Made by a program: the position numbers and the translations under genes. From assembly GCA_964504305.1 (NCBI GenBank), contig CAZDEB010000009.1, positions 1-64,000 on the forward strand: 64,000 nucleotides of DNA, written 5' to 3'. Source of the DNA: UBA11606 sp964504305 (GTDB lineage Bacteria > Actinomycetota > Acidimicrobiia > Acidimicrobiales > Aldehydirespiratoraceae). Every line of letters begins with the position of its first letter. Within the stretch, counting starts at the first letter, position 1. Positions 34,996 to 43,914 of this stretch are shown here, one piece after another. The notes beneath the pieces were generated by a model that worked only from the letters and a program-made list of their open reading frames with translations, ran no database searches and was not told the origin of the DNA.

Positions 34996-36714
34996 ATGAG
35001 CACCATGCCGTTCGAAAAGTACCGTCCGTATCCGGCGGTCGAACTTGCCGATCGCACTTGGCCGAGCCGTCGACTCGAGACTGCTCCGATGTGGTGCTCG
35101 GTTGATCTCCGCGACGGCAACCAGGCTCTGGTTGACCCTATGGACAGCACCCGCAAGCGTCGGATGTGGGATCAACTGGTTGCCATGGGTTTCAAAGAAA
35201 TTGAGGTCGGGTTCCCTGCAGCGTCCCAGACCGACTTCGACTTTGTTCGCCAACTCATCGAAGAAGACCTGATCCCCGACGACGTAACGATTCAAGTTCT
35301 CACTCAGGCCCGCGCCGATCTGATCGAACGGACTTTCGAGTCGATTGTCGGTGCCAAGAAGAGCATTGTTCATCTCTACAACTCGACTTCGACCACGCAG
35401 CGCCGGGTCGTGTTTCGCCTCGACCGGGCCGGCATTGTCGATATTGCGGTCAAGGGCGCGGAGCTTTGTCGCGATTTTCGCGCCCAAGCGGCCGATCCCG
35501 AGTCGATCCGTTTCGAGTATTCGCCCGAGTCCTACACCGGCACCGAACCCGAGTTCGCCATCGAGGTGTGCGAAGCAGTCATGGACGTGCTCGAACCGTC
35601 GCCCGACAACCCGCTGATCTTGAACCTTCCGGCCACCGTCGAAATGTCGACTCCGAACCTTTACGCCGACATGGTCGAGCGTTTCTTGCGCGATATCCGA
35701 GACCGCGATTCGATCATTTTGTCGCTGCACCCCCACAACGATCGCGGCACCGCGGTTGCTGCGGCCGAATTGGGCGTAATGGCCGGCGCCGACCGCGTCG
35801 AAGGCACGTTGTTCGGTAACGGCGAACGAACCGGCAACGTCGATCTGGTCACCATCGCGCTCAACCTTTTCACTCAGGGCGTCGATCCGCAGCTAGACGT
35901 TTCCAACATCGAAGAAGCGCGGCGCGTGTTCGAGTTTGCCAACCGGATGACGGTGCACGACCGTCACCCTTACGTCGGTGATCTGGTCTATACCGCTTTT
36001 TCGGGCAGTCACCAGGACGCCATCAAGAAGGGTATGGCCGATCTCTACGACGTTCAGCCGGGCGAGGCTCTCGAAGGAGTCTACGACACGTGGGATGTGC
36101 CCTATTTGCCGATCGATCCCCGCCATCTCGGCCGGAGCTACGAGGCGGTCATCAGGGTCAACAGCCAGTCCGGCAAGGGCGGCGTGGCCTACGTGTTGTT
36201 GCACGAGTACGGGCTCGACCTGCCCCGCGACCTGCAAGTCGACTTCTCCAAGAAGATCCAAAAAGTCACCGAAGACACCGGCACCGAGATCACGTCTTAC
36301 GAGATTCATCGCCGCTTCATGGCCGAATACGTCGAGCCATCGCGACCGAAGGTCGAGATCATTGGCCACCGCTCTTCAAGCGACACCCTCGACTCGGGCC
36401 GCACTTCTCTCGAAGCCAAGCTGATCGTGGACGGGCAAGAACGCATGGTTACCGGCGAAGGAAACGGACCAATCGATGCCTTCGTCGATGCCCTCAAGAC
36501 GGCGGGATTGTTCGACGGCAAAGTGGCCGATTACAGCGAGCACACCATGGGGACTGGATCCGACGCGACCGCGGTGGCCTACGTGGAGATCGACACTGGA
36601 GCACGGGACACCGTCTGGGGGGTTGGGCAGCACGAGTCGATCGTTTCGGCTTCGTTGCGAGCCATTGTCTCGGCTGTGAATGCTCTGGCCCGGCAATTCT
36701 TAATGCTCTCTTAG
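34996..36714 (+). CDS. leuA: 2-isopropylmalate synthase
   Basis: This protein of 572 aa catalyses condensation of acetyl-CoA and 2-ketoisovalerate, the first committed step of leucine synthesis. The HMGL-like barrel shows WCSVDLRDGNQALVDPM, SLHPHNDRGTAVAAAEL and GNGERTGNVDLVTIALNL. The C-terminal LeuA regulatory domain (about 440-572) ends with AYVEIDTGARDTVWGVG, so leucine feedback inhibition is expected. The length and N-terminus (FEKYRPYPAVELADRTWPS) match the long actinobacterial form. AAGGAG lies 8 nt before the ATG. It is controlled by the leader at 34830. Confidence 0.96.
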   Translation: MSTMPFEKYRPYPAVELADRTWPSRRLETAPMWCSVDLRDGNQALVDPMDSTRKRRMWDQLVAMGFKEIEVGFPAASQTDFDFVRQLIEEDLIPDDVTIQVLTQARADLIERTFESIVGAKKSIVHLYNSTSTTQRRVVFRLDRAGIVDIAVKGAELCRDFRAQAADPESIRFEYSPESYTGTEPEFAIEVCEAVMDVLEPSPDNPLILNLPATVEMSTPNLYADMVERFLRDIRDRDSIILSLHPHNDRGTAVAAAELGVMAGADRVEGTLFGNGERTGNVDLVTIALNLFTQGVDPQLDVSNIEEARRVFEFANRMTVHDRHPYVGDLVYTAFSGSHQDAIKKGMADLYDVQPGEALEGVYDTWDVPYLPIDPRHLGRSYEAVIRVNSQSGKGGVAYVLLHEYGLDLPRDLQVDFSKKIQKVTEDTGTEITSYEIHRRFMAEYVEPSRPKVEIIGHRSSSDTLDSGRTSLEAKLIVDGQERMVTGEGNGPIDAFVDALKTAGLFDGKVADYSEHTMGTGSDATAVAYVEIDTGARDTVWGVGQHESIVSASLRAIVSAVNALARQFLMLS

Positions 36715-36761
36715 AGTGTGCGCAGGTTCTCTCAGAGTAGTCATATTGGTACAGTCAACGA

Positions 36762-37577
36762 ATGACTCGTTCTACATCTCGCCTTCGGCTCCTGGCCGCT
36801 GCTCTCGTCCTTGTTGTATTCGCCGCGGCCTGCGGCAGTAGCAACGACACATCCGCCGACACTGGTTCGGCCGACACTGGTTCCGCCGACACTGGTTCGG
36901 CCGACACGTCCGCCGCTGATACGTCAGCCGCTGATGTCAACGTCGACAACACCAGCGCATCGGTTGATGCCAACGTGGCGGCCTTCTGTGCCGGAGCGGC
37001 CGAACAAGACGCCCGCCAAGACGCCTTTAACGATTTTGATCCAGTAGCGGTCCAAGAATTCGTTCGCACGTCGGGTAGCGCCATGCTTGACGCGATCGAA
37101 ATCGCGCCCGCCGAGATCGCCGACGACATGCAGGTTTTGGCTGACGGACTCGAGCAGTTCTACAACGTGCTGAAAGACCACGACTGGGACATCTTTGCAG
37201 CTAGTGCCGAACTCGACGCGATCGACGAGTCACCCGAGCAGTTGGCGGCCAGCGATGCCGTCGATGCGTGGCGGGCCGAGAACTGTGGCACGCCATTGCC
37301 GTCTGATGAGCCCGACGTGGCTGATAACAGCGGCTCAATTGACGACGTTCTGAGTACCCCAGAGGGCATCTCGACGATTTTGGGAAGCGAAGCGGGCCGC
37401 GAAATGTTCATCACTGGCATGACCCAAGACGGAAGCATGACCGTCGAGCAGGCCACTTGTCTGGTCGATAGCATCGACGCCGATGGGCTCGCCGCGTTGA
37501 TTGGCGACGCCCAACCGACGGCCGAATCGATGGTCACGGTGCTCGAGATCATGAGCACCTGCGGAATCGCCCCCTGA
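36762..37577 (+). CDS. Secreted lipoprotein of unknown function
   Basis: This protein of 271 aa has a signal peptide with lipobox FAAACGS (Cys about residue 25). A low-complexity acidic linker with SADTG repeats follows, then two helical domains with sparse Cys (FCAGAAEQDAR, CLVDSID, ending STCGIAP). No domain is recognised; the C-terminal segment (TPEGISTILGSEAGREMFITGM) looks like a short calcium- or protein-binding helical module only by composition. TACAGT lies 6 nt before the ATG, giving a leaderless transcript. Confidence 0.8.
   Translation: MTRSTSRLRLLAAALVLVVFAAACGSSNDTSADTGSADTGSADTGSADTSAADTSAADVNVDNTSASVDANVAAFCAGAAEQDARQDAFNDFDPVAVQEFVRTSGSAMLDAIEIAPAEIADDMQVLADGLEQFYNVLKDHDWDIFAASAELDAIDESPEQLAASDAVDAWRAENCGTPLPSDEPDVADNSGSIDDVLSTPEGISTILGSEAGREMFITGMTQDGSMTVEQATCLVDSIDADGLAALIGDAQPTAESMVTVLEIMSTCGIAP
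36852..36911 (+). repeat. 15-bp tandem repeats encoding SADTG
   Basis: Three near-perfect units (36852-36866, 36867-36881, 36882-36896) and a fourth degenerate one encode Ser-Ala-Asp-Thr-Gly directly after the lipobox. They form a flexible linker between membrane anchor and folded domain. The copy number could vary by slippage without shifting the frame. Confidence 0.85.
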
Positions 37578-37586
37578 TTCGTCATC

Positions 37587-37609
37587 GGCTACGGTCAGCG
37601 GCCGTAGCC
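37587..37609 (+). terminator. Hairpin between lipoprotein and LLM genes
   Basis: GGCTACGG (37587-37594) and CCGTAGCC (37602-37609) form a perfect 8-bp stem with a 7-nt loop. No T run follows and the LLM start codon is 2 nt downstream. It could be a weak terminator or a structure that limits access to that start codon. Confidence 0.4.
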
Positions 37610-37611
37610 CT

Positions 37612-38592
37612 ATGACCGCTTTTACCGTATTTCGACTCAACCACGTTCACCCGTCGCCCACCGACGGCACCGAGATGAGCGACCGCTACAACGCCGCGCT
37701 CGACATGATCGAGTACCTGGACGGTCGCGGCCTCAACGCGGTGCAGTTCGACGAGCACCATGTGAGCGCTATGGGCTGGTCGCCAACGCCGTTGATGAAC
37801 GCCGGGATGGTGTTGGCTCGCACCAAGAACGTCATGTGCATGATTGGGGCGCTGCTGTTGCCGCTGCACGACCCCCTTCGGGTCGCCGAAGACATAGCGG
37901 TGCTCGACTTGGTAGGCAAGGGGCGCATCGTGGTCACGGTGGGGCTCGGCTACCGCCCCGTCGAGTACGCGGCGATGGACAAGGAATGGACCCGTCGCGG
38001 CAAGATCATGGACGAATCGCTCGATGTTTTGTTCAAGGCTTGGACCGGCGAACCGTTCGAGCATCACGGCGAGATGGTGCAGGTCTTGCCCAAGCCGTTC
38101 AGCCAACCTCACCCGCAGATCATGATTGGCGGTTCGGCCAAGGCGTCGGCCCGTCGGGCGGCGAGGCTCGGGCTCGCGTTGTACATGAACGGCAACCCGC
38201 TTGGTATCAAAGATCTCTACGAGCAACTTTGCGCCGAGAATGGCAGCACCGCCTTTTGCATCGCTCCCGAGGAAGCGCCACAGGTTTGTGTTGTCGACGA
38301 TCCCGACCGGGCGTGGGCCGAACTTGGCCAGCACTTCATGCTCGAAGCGCGGACCTACGCCGACTGGCAGCCCGAGGGGCAGAACTCGCCGGTGCACAGT
38401 CACGCCATGGGTGTTGACGAGTTGCGGGCCGAAGGAATTTATCGCTTCTTGACCCCGGATGAGGCCGTCGAACTTGGCCGTTCGGCCGGGTCGCTCACGC
38501 TGCATCCGATGGTTGGCGGTATGCCGGTCGACGAGGCGTGGCGGTCGGTCGAACTGTTTGCCGACTCGGTGTTGGCGGCGAACCATGGCTGA
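37612..38592 (+). CDS. LLM-class flavin-dependent oxidoreductase
   Basis: This protein of 326 aa has the luciferase-like monooxygenase barrel: NAVQFDEHHVSAMGWSPTP, GALLLPLHDPLRVAEDIAVLD, GRIVVTVGLGYRPVEYAAM and PQIMIGGSAKASARRAARLG. In Actinobacteria this class uses F420 or FMN; which cofactor cannot be decided here. The next gene starts inside its last codons (8-nt overlap), so both are co-translated. Confidence 0.88.
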   Translation: MTAFTVFRLNHVHPSPTDGTEMSDRYNAALDMIEYLDGRGLNAVQFDEHHVSAMGWSPTPLMNAGMVLARTKNVMCMIGALLLPLHDPLRVAEDIAVLDLVGKGRIVVTVGLGYRPVEYAAMDKEWTRRGKIMDESLDVLFKAWTGEPFEHHGEMVQVLPKPFSQPHPQIMIGGSAKASARRAARLGLALYMNGNPLGIKDLYEQLCAENGSTAFCIAPEEAPQVCVVDDPDRAWAELGQHFMLEARTYADWQPEGQNSPVHSHAMGVDELRAEGIYRFLTPDEAVELGRSAGSLTLHPMVGGMPVDEAWRSVELFADSVLAANHG

Positions 38593-39472
38593 TTGGTCGT
38601 CGCTGACCGCCCGGGCAGGTTTGGCGTGTCACGACCTTGTGGGCTGGATGATGTGGGACCCGCGGGCGATCGCCAAGTACGAGGCGCTCGGGGTTCCCCA
38701 CGGTGCCAGCTGGATCGTGGCGTGGCGGTTGGCCAGTCTTGGCGACGCGTCCCCGGCGGTTGGAGCTTCGGTCGCGTATTCGATCCAGCCCGAGGTCATC
38801 GAAGCGGTCATGAATATGTACCGCGAAGCCGCGACCCCCGAAGCTATTCTCGAGGTCCGCGACGAAGCGGTCGTGCCTGGGTTGACCGAAGTCGATCCCG
38901 AACTGCCCGGCCGACTCGGCGACCTGGCGTCTGAGTTGTGGCGGGGCGTCGACGCTGTGCACTTTGGCGCCCGGCCACTGTTTGCTGCTCACCGCGCTCG
39001 GCCGCGCCCCGTCGACACCAATCCTGGTTTGTCGGCTTGGCTGGCGGCCAACTGCCTTCGCGAATTACGCGGCGACAACCACTGGGCCCTGTGCGCGGCC
39101 GCCGATCTCGATGCTGTTGAGGTCGGGTTGTTGCATTCGGTCATGATCGACGTGGAGGAGTACGGCAGCGAGGAGTGGATTGCCCGCAGTCGTGGCAACG
39201 ACGATGCCGCGATCGCTCGTGGCTGGGCCCGACTCGAGGCCAAGGGTCTGGCCCAAAACGCGGCGATCAGCAACGCTGGCCGGGAGTTCCGGCTAGCGCT
39301 CGAAGCTCACACCGACGAACTGACAACCCCGGCTTGGCAAGCGGTTGGCGAGGCTGCGACCCAAGGGTTTTGTGCGCTGATCGAACCTTTGCACCAAGAC
39401 TTCGTGGCCCGCATCGACGCCACCGCTGGGCCTCGGTGGATGCCCGCCGTGCGCGGCGCCGGCGCCTCCTAG
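38585..39472 (+). CDS. SCO6745 family-like protein
   Basis: This protein of 295 aa is predicted all-helical. It resembles the SCO6745 family of actinobacterial proteins, which are of unknown function and are often near F420 or LLM enzymes. Indicative segments are GWMMWDPRAIAKYEALGVP, SWIVAWRLASLGDASPAVG and NCLRELRGDNHWALCAAADL. ATG 38585 overlaps the LLM stop, supporting a functional pair. No catalytic motif is recognised. Confidence 0.7.
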   Translation: MADWSSLTARAGLACHDLVGWMMWDPRAIAKYEALGVPHGASWIVAWRLASLGDASPAVGASVAYSIQPEVIEAVMNMYREAATPEAILEVRDEAVVPGLTEVDPELPGRLGDLASELWRGVDAVHFGARPLFAAHRARPRPVDTNPGLSAWLAANCLRELRGDNHWALCAAADLDAVEVGLLHSVMIDVEEYGSEEWIARSRGNDDAAIARGWARLEAKGLAQNAAISNAGREFRLALEAHTDELTTPAWQAVGEAATQGFCALIEPLHQDFVARIDATAGPRWMPAVRGAGAS

Positions 39473-39574
39473 AAGGACTGGGCGGTTCCGGTTCTTATCC
39501 GATTGCGAGCTGGATGGTATTGGCGACTTCGTAGTCAACGATCGGCGTGAGCGGTCGCGTCAAATCTCGTGTTG

Positions 39575-40777
39575 TTACCCGCCGGTTGTAGACCAATGCC
39601 AGGGCTCGCTCGGCAGGTTGTAGAAGCCGTATTTGGGTGCGAGCTCGGCGAGCGTGCGAAAGACGTCGGTCCTACGGCTGCGCAGGACCCGCCCGTTGTA
39701 GGTGAAGTCGATAGCCAGGCCGAGTTCGTGCTGAGACAATCCGGGTCGAGCGGTTGGTGGGCGACACCGGCTAGCGGGCATGTTCCAGACTGCGTAGTTG
39801 GATGTGCCGCAGTTGGCGCGACGGAGACGAATCTGGCTTTCGATGCTGCGGTAGCCGCCTCCGCCCATCACGAACCCGCGTTCCTCCATGGCGTCAAGCA
39901 ATGCGCCGAGCGACTCTTCGATCAAAACGTTGACCGTAATGCCGCCAACCGAAACAAGATCGATGTCGCTGCCGGCGGGTATCGAGATCCCGCCGGGCGG
40001 GACTCGAGACGCGATGGCATCGGCGATTTTTTGTTCCTCGTCGCGGATCTCTTGGGTGAGAGAAGCATCGAGCTCGGCCAGAGCGGCAGCTTCGCCGAGC
40101 CGGTGTTCTTGGCGCAGCACTACCTCTTCGACGAGAGTTTCTTGCAGCGCCAACGCGTCGGAGAGTTCTGACAGCCGAATCTCGACTTCGGCCTGGCTGG
40201 CTTCGGCCTCGGCCGTTGCGGCGGCGGCCACGTCTTGTTGGTGTTGTAGTTCGGCGGCTATCGAGCGCAGTTCGTCTAGCTTCTCTAGCTCGGTACCAGT
40301 GCCGATGTCTACGAGGGTGCTGGCGCGGGTGGCCCCCCACGGGTCGTTGCCCAGTACGTCGATCTCGTCGAACGGTTGGAACGACACGTACGACTCGACC
40401 ACGGTGGCTTGGAGGTCGGCGCGGGCCTGAGACTGTTGGCGCTCGAGTTGGGTGATCTCGAGCCGGGCCCGATCTTCGATTGTCTTGGCTTCGGCGACTG
40501 CCCGATTAGCGGAGTCGACGGCGGCTTGTTGGGCGTCGACGTTGGCTTGGGCGGCGTCGAGCGCGGCGGTGAGGTCGTCGGCCTCGGCGTTGAGTGCATC
40601 GATTTCTACCGCGAGAGTGGCGGCGTCTTCGCGAAGAGCCTTGCGTTGCTTGCGTAGCTCCGACGGCGTCCCCGCCGACACAAATCCGACACCCGCGGCG
40701 ACGACCGCGATCACAACCGCGACAACGAGCGGCGAGGCCGCTCGTCGGCGGAAAGTTGAGTTGGAGTCTGTCGGCAT
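39575..40777 (-). CDS. Coiled-coil protein with M15 (LAS) D-Ala-D-Ala carboxypeptidase domain
   Basis: This envelope protein of 400 aa has an N-terminal signal or membrane anchor (residues 14-36, SPLVVAVVIAVVAAGVGFVS). A long coiled coil follows (about 40-245), rich in Ala, Glu and Gln. The C-terminal M15/LAS metallopeptidase fold (about 285-400) has SQHELGLAIDF (zinc His and Asp) and PSEPWHWS (catalytic Glu and second zinc His). It should cleave peptidoglycan cross-bridges or stems. Coiled coil plus hydrolase recalls EnvC/NlpC-type divisome hydrolases. Confidence 0.85.
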   Translation of the reverse strand: MPTDSNSTFRRRAASPLVVAVVIAVVAAGVGFVSAGTPSELRKQRKALREDAATLAVEIDALNAEADDLTAALDAAQANVDAQQAAVDSANRAVAEAKTIEDRARLEITQLERQQSQARADLQATVVESYVSFQPFDEIDVLGNDPWGATRASTLVDIGTGTELEKLDELRSIAAELQHQQDVAAAATAEAEASQAEVEIRLSELSDALALQETLVEEVVLRQEHRLGEAAALAELDASLTQEIRDEEQKIADAIASRVPPGGISIPAGSDIDLVSVGGITVNVLIEESLGALLDAMEERGFVMGGGGYRSIESQIRLRRANCGTSNYAVWNMPASRCRPPTARPGLSQHELGLAIDFTYNGRVLRSRRTDVFRTLAELAPKYGFYNLPSEPWHWSTTGG

Positions 40778-40862
40778 CGGTCGTCACACAATTGCAATGA
40801 ACAGCGTGGAACGGTATCAGCGTCGCACCCGCTTTGTCGCCTCGCGATGGCCGAGGAGCGAT

Positions 40863-42023
40863 TCAGTCGAGATCGCCCCGACACGCCGCGTCAAATATTG
40901 ATGCGGCGAAGTCGCGGTCGATCGTGATGGGGTTGGTTGCCGCCGACGGATCTTCGACCGCGGCAAGGGCGATCTGGTCGATTCGGTCGGGGTCGACGCC
41001 CAATTCGACGAGCGTGTGGGGCACGCCCGAGGTTGAGCGCAGCTCCAGGATGTGTTCGACGAATCCGTCGAAGCCGCCGCTGATTTGGCAGTAGGCCGCC
41101 AGGCGTTCGACTTCGGCCACGATCTTGGTGCGGTTTGCGAGCAATACATATGGCATCAAGACGGCGTTGGTCATGCCGTGATGAGTGCGAAATAGGGCGC
41201 CAATGGGATGAGCGAGTGCGTGCATGGCCCCGAGTCCTTTCTGAAACGCGGTGGCCCCCATCGACGCGGCCACCAGCATCTGCCCTCGCGATTCGAGATT
41301 GGTTGGATCGTCGAGAACACGAGGAAGATGTTCCAGAACCAGCCGGCACCCTTCCATACCGATGCCGTGCGACATTGGGTGAAACGCGGGCGAACAGATC
41401 GCTTCGAGCGAATGCGAGAGGGCATCGATGCCGGTGCCAACCGTGAGCACGCGGGGTAGTCCGACCGTGAGCTCCGGGTCGGCTAGCACCGCTACCGGCA
41501 TCAGCTTTGGGTGAAAGACGATCACCTTGCGGGCGGTGCCTTCGTCGATGATGAGGCCGGCCCGTCCGACCTCGCTGCCGGTCCCAGCGGTGGTTGGCAC
41601 CGCGATCACGGGCGCTATCGCGGCGGCATCGGCGCGTGTCCAGTTGTCGCCGACATCCTCGAAGTCGAACATCGGCCGCGATTGCCCGACCATCAGGGCC
41701 ACAGCCTTGCCAACATCGAGTGCTGAACCTCCGCCGATGGCGACCACTCCGTCGTGGCCTCCGGCCTTGTAGACCGCGACGCCGGCATCGATATCGCGGG
41801 CGATCGGGTTCGGGCTCAGGTCGCTAAAGACGTTTGTCGCTAGGCCAGCAGACTCGATCGCCGTTCGACTCTCGTCAAGTGGGGGCAACCCGGCTAGTCC
41901 GGGATCGGTGACGATCAACGGATTGGCCATGTTGGCGTCTTTGCAGATTTGACCGAGCTCTCGTACCCGTCCTGCGCCAAAGTGGTACGCGGTGGGATAG
42001 CTCCAGTTTGCCGATTTGGTCAT
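40863..42023 (-). CDS. Iron-containing alcohol dehydrogenase
   Basis: This group III metal-dependent alcohol dehydrogenase of 386 aa has an N-terminal dinucleotide domain with VAIGGGSALDVGKAVALM and VPTTAGTGSEVG. The C-terminal helical domain carries metal ligands in GAMHALAHPIGALFRTHHGMTNA. The substrate could be a simple alcohol, aldehyde or hydroxy acid. It lies 26 nt downstream of the SDR gene on the same strand, consistent with an epimerase-SDR-dehydrogenase operon. Confidence 0.9.
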   Translation of the reverse strand: MTKSANWSYPTAYHFGAGRVRELGQICKDANMANPLIVTDPGLAGLPPLDESRTAIESAGLATNVFSDLSPNPIARDIDAGVAVYKAGGHDGVVAIGGGSALDVGKAVALMVGQSRPMFDFEDVGDNWTRADAAAIAPVIAVPTTAGTGSEVGRAGLIIDEGTARKVIVFHPKLMPVAVLADPELTVGLPRVLTVGTGIDALSHSLEAICSPAFHPMSHGIGMEGCRLVLEHLPRVLDDPTNLESRGQMLVAASMGATAFQKGLGAMHALAHPIGALFRTHHGMTNAVLMPYVLLANRTKIVAEVERLAAYCQISGGFDGFVEHILELRSTSGVPHTLVELGVDPDRIDQIALAAVEDPSAATNPITIDRDFAASIFDAACRGDLD

Positions 42024-42049
42024 CGAGTCGGTCCAGTCGTGGGTGGTCG

Positions 42050-42903
42050 CTAGTCGTTCTTGGTGGTGAGTCCGCCGTCGACGGGGATGATGGCCCCGGT
42101 GATGAAAGATGATGACGGCAGCGCGAGGTTCAGCACCATGTGGGCGACCTCCTCGGGGTCTCCGTATCGCCTCAGCGCGGTGCGGCGTCGGGCGAAGGTG
42201 TCTCGCATGTCGCCCGGAATGAAGTCGGTCATCGCCGTGAGGATCGGGCCGGGACAGATCGCGTTGACGGTTATCCCCTTGGTGCCAAGCGAAACGGCGA
42301 GCGAACGGGTGAGACCCACTACTCCATGTTTGGCGGCGGTGTAGGGAGCCGCGTCTCGCTGGGCGCTGATGCCTTCGGTCGACGCGATATTGATGATGCG
42401 GCCTTCGCCTGAAGCNNNNNNNNNNNNNNNNNNNNNNNNNNNNNNNNNNNNNNNNNNNNNNNNNNNNNNNNNNNNNNNNNNNNNNNNNNNNNNNNNNNNN
42501 NNNNNNNNNNNNNNNGGGCGCTGATGCCTTCGGTCGACGCGATATTGATGATGCGGCCTTCGCCTGAAGCGATCAGGTCTTCGAGGCAGGCTCTGATGAT
42601 TCTCTGGTGAGGAGTGAGCAAGACGTCGAGGGCTTTTTGCCATTGGTCTTCGAAATCGTTGGCGTCTATTGGCCCGCCCGCGGCGTTGGTCACGTCGAGC
42701 AGGTGGCCGAACGCCGTTCCTCCGGAACTGGTGATGGCATCCACAACAGCATCGACCCCAGGCTGGGTGAGGTCGGTCACCGCGACGTGGGCGCCTTCAT
42801 CAGCGAACAGGTACGCGGTGGCGCGGCCCATTCCCGATGCCGCGCCGGTGATAAGTACAACCTTGTCCTTGACCGAGCGACTGCGGGTAGAGAGACGGGT
42901 CAT
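42050..42903 (-). CDS. Short-chain dehydrogenase/reductase split by an assembly gap
   Basis: Removing the 100 N and one copy of the duplicated 55 bp leaves 699 nt, a continuous frame of 232 aa. It has TGAASGMGRA, INIASTEGI, Y-x3-K in APYTAAKHG and IIPVDGG. Oddly, LLDVT is followed directly by NAAGGPI, so the roughly 25 residues that normally separate DVT from NNAG (helix and fifth strand) are missing. This could be a real internal deletion that would disrupt the Rossmann fold, or another assembly fault. The ATG overlaps the epimerase stop (TGATG). Confidence 0.8.
42416..42515. other. Run of 100 N (scaffold gap) with 55-bp duplicated flanks
   Basis: Bases 42361-42415 and 42516-42570 are identical. 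The gap falls inside the SDR gene, and both flanks encode the same 18 residues around INIASTEGI. This indicates two contig ends that overlap by one k-mer and were joined with arbitrary N, so no sequence is likely missing. Confidence 0.93.
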
Positions 42904-43892
42904 CACGGCTCCAACTGTTCGGTAGTGGCGAATCGAAACTCGATGCGGTGATGGTAGTGCTGGCCTGGTAGCAGCAACGTTGACGGCGCCCACTCAAGGT
43001 GCGGCGCGTTCGGAACATGCTGCGGCTCGAGGCACAGCCCGGCAAAGGGCCCGTGGGCCCGTCCGCCGCCGCCGGGACTGTCGAGGTAGCCGCCGGCGTA
43101 GAACTGCAAAGCCGGGTGAGCGGACCAGACTTCGAGACAACGTCCCGAGGCCTGGTGAACGAGTCGGGCGTGGCGTCGGAACCCGTCGCCTTCGACCATG
43201 TAGCAGTGGTCGAACCCCGGCGGCCCTACGTTGGTGATCGCTGGTCCAAGCCGGGTTGGATGCCCAAAATCGAAGGGCGGTGACACGATGCCGGGGGGCC
43301 CGGACGGTAACCGCGCCGCACCAACCGGAACCATCTGGGTTGCGTCGATCTGCACATGGTGTTGCCGGATCGTCTCTGCTTGGGGTCCGCCAAGGTTCCA
43401 GTATGTGTGGTTGGTCATGGAACACACCGTGGTTGCGTCGGTGGTTGCGTCGAGGTCGATAGACAGCACGGCGTTTTTCAACTCGTAGGTGGCGGAGGTC
43501 CGGATCGTTCCGGGAAACCCCATCTCGCCGCTCGGACTTTCGAGTTCGAAACGAACCCCGCGGGCGGTAGAGCGCCCGATCCAACGTCGCCTGCCAAATC
43601 CGCCTCCACCGTGGAGTTGGTTGGGGCCCTCGTTGGCGGTGAGCTGATGATGGCGGCCGTCGATGACAAGTTCGGCCGGCCCGATGCGGTTCGCGTAGCG
43701 GCCCACGGTGATGCCGAGGTGAGGGTTGCGGCGATGATCCAAACGGTCCTCGTCGGAGTCGAGTCGCAACGTGATGTCTTCGACGCGCCCGCCTCGATCC
43801 GGGGTCCGAACTACTTCGATGGCTGCGCCGAGATCGACGAGCTCGACTTCGATGCCGGACGGGTCTCGAAGGGTGAATCGGCCAAGTGCCAC
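42903..43892 (-). CDS. Aldose 1-epimerase family protein
   Basis: This protein of 329 aa has a galactose mutarotase-like beta-sandwich: GITVGRYANRIG (substrate Arg/Asn), NEGPNQLHGGGGFG (His), MTNHTYWNLGG (catalytic His), DHCYMVEG and a late LCLEPQHVPNA (catalytic Glu). All key residues are present, so it should interconvert anomers of an aldose. The GTG start lies 6 nt after TAGTGT in a promoter shared with the divergent LLM gene. The stop overlaps the SDR start. Confidence 0.9.
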   Translation of the reverse strand: MALGRFTLRDPSGIEVELVDLGAAIEVVRTPDRGGRVEDITLRLDSDEDRLDHRRNPHLGITVGRYANRIGPAELVIDGRHHQLTANEGPNQLHGGGGFGRRRWIGRSTARGVRFELESPSGEMGFPGTIRTSATYELKNAVLSIDLDATTDATTVCSMTNHTYWNLGGPQAETIRQHHVQIDATQMVPVGAARLPSGPPGIVSPPFDFGHPTRLGPAITNVGPPGFDHCYMVEGDGFRRHARLVHQASGRCLEVWSAHPALQFYAGGYLDSPGGGGRAHGPFAGLCLEPQHVPNAPHLEWAPSTLLLPGQHYHHRIEFRFATTEQLEP

Positions 43893-43898
43893 CGCCGC

Positions 43899-43908
43899 AC
43901 ACTACGTT
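43899..43908. promoter_or_regulatory. Compact bidirectional promoter core with overlapping -10 boxes
   Basis: The 10-bp ACACTACGTT contains TACGTT on the plus strand (43903-43908), 6 nt before ATG 43915. It also contains TAGTGT on the minus strand (43904-43899), 6 nt before GTG 43892. The two -10 boxes share one TA step. Only 22 bp separate the divergent start codons, so both transcripts must be leaderless and cannot easily be made at once. Confidence 0.55.
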
Positions 43909-43914
43909 CCGGTC

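Noticed and set aside
38459..38584. Longer start of the SCO6745-like protein
   Set aside because: The first 42 residues are Arg/Cys-rich and lie within the LLM coding sequence; ATG 38585 gives a standard 8-nt overlap.
42361..42570. Genuine 55-bp direct repeats flanking an insertion
   Set aside because: The length is identical at both gaps in the window, both lie at exactly 100 N, and collapsing restores both frames, so an assembly artefact explains them.
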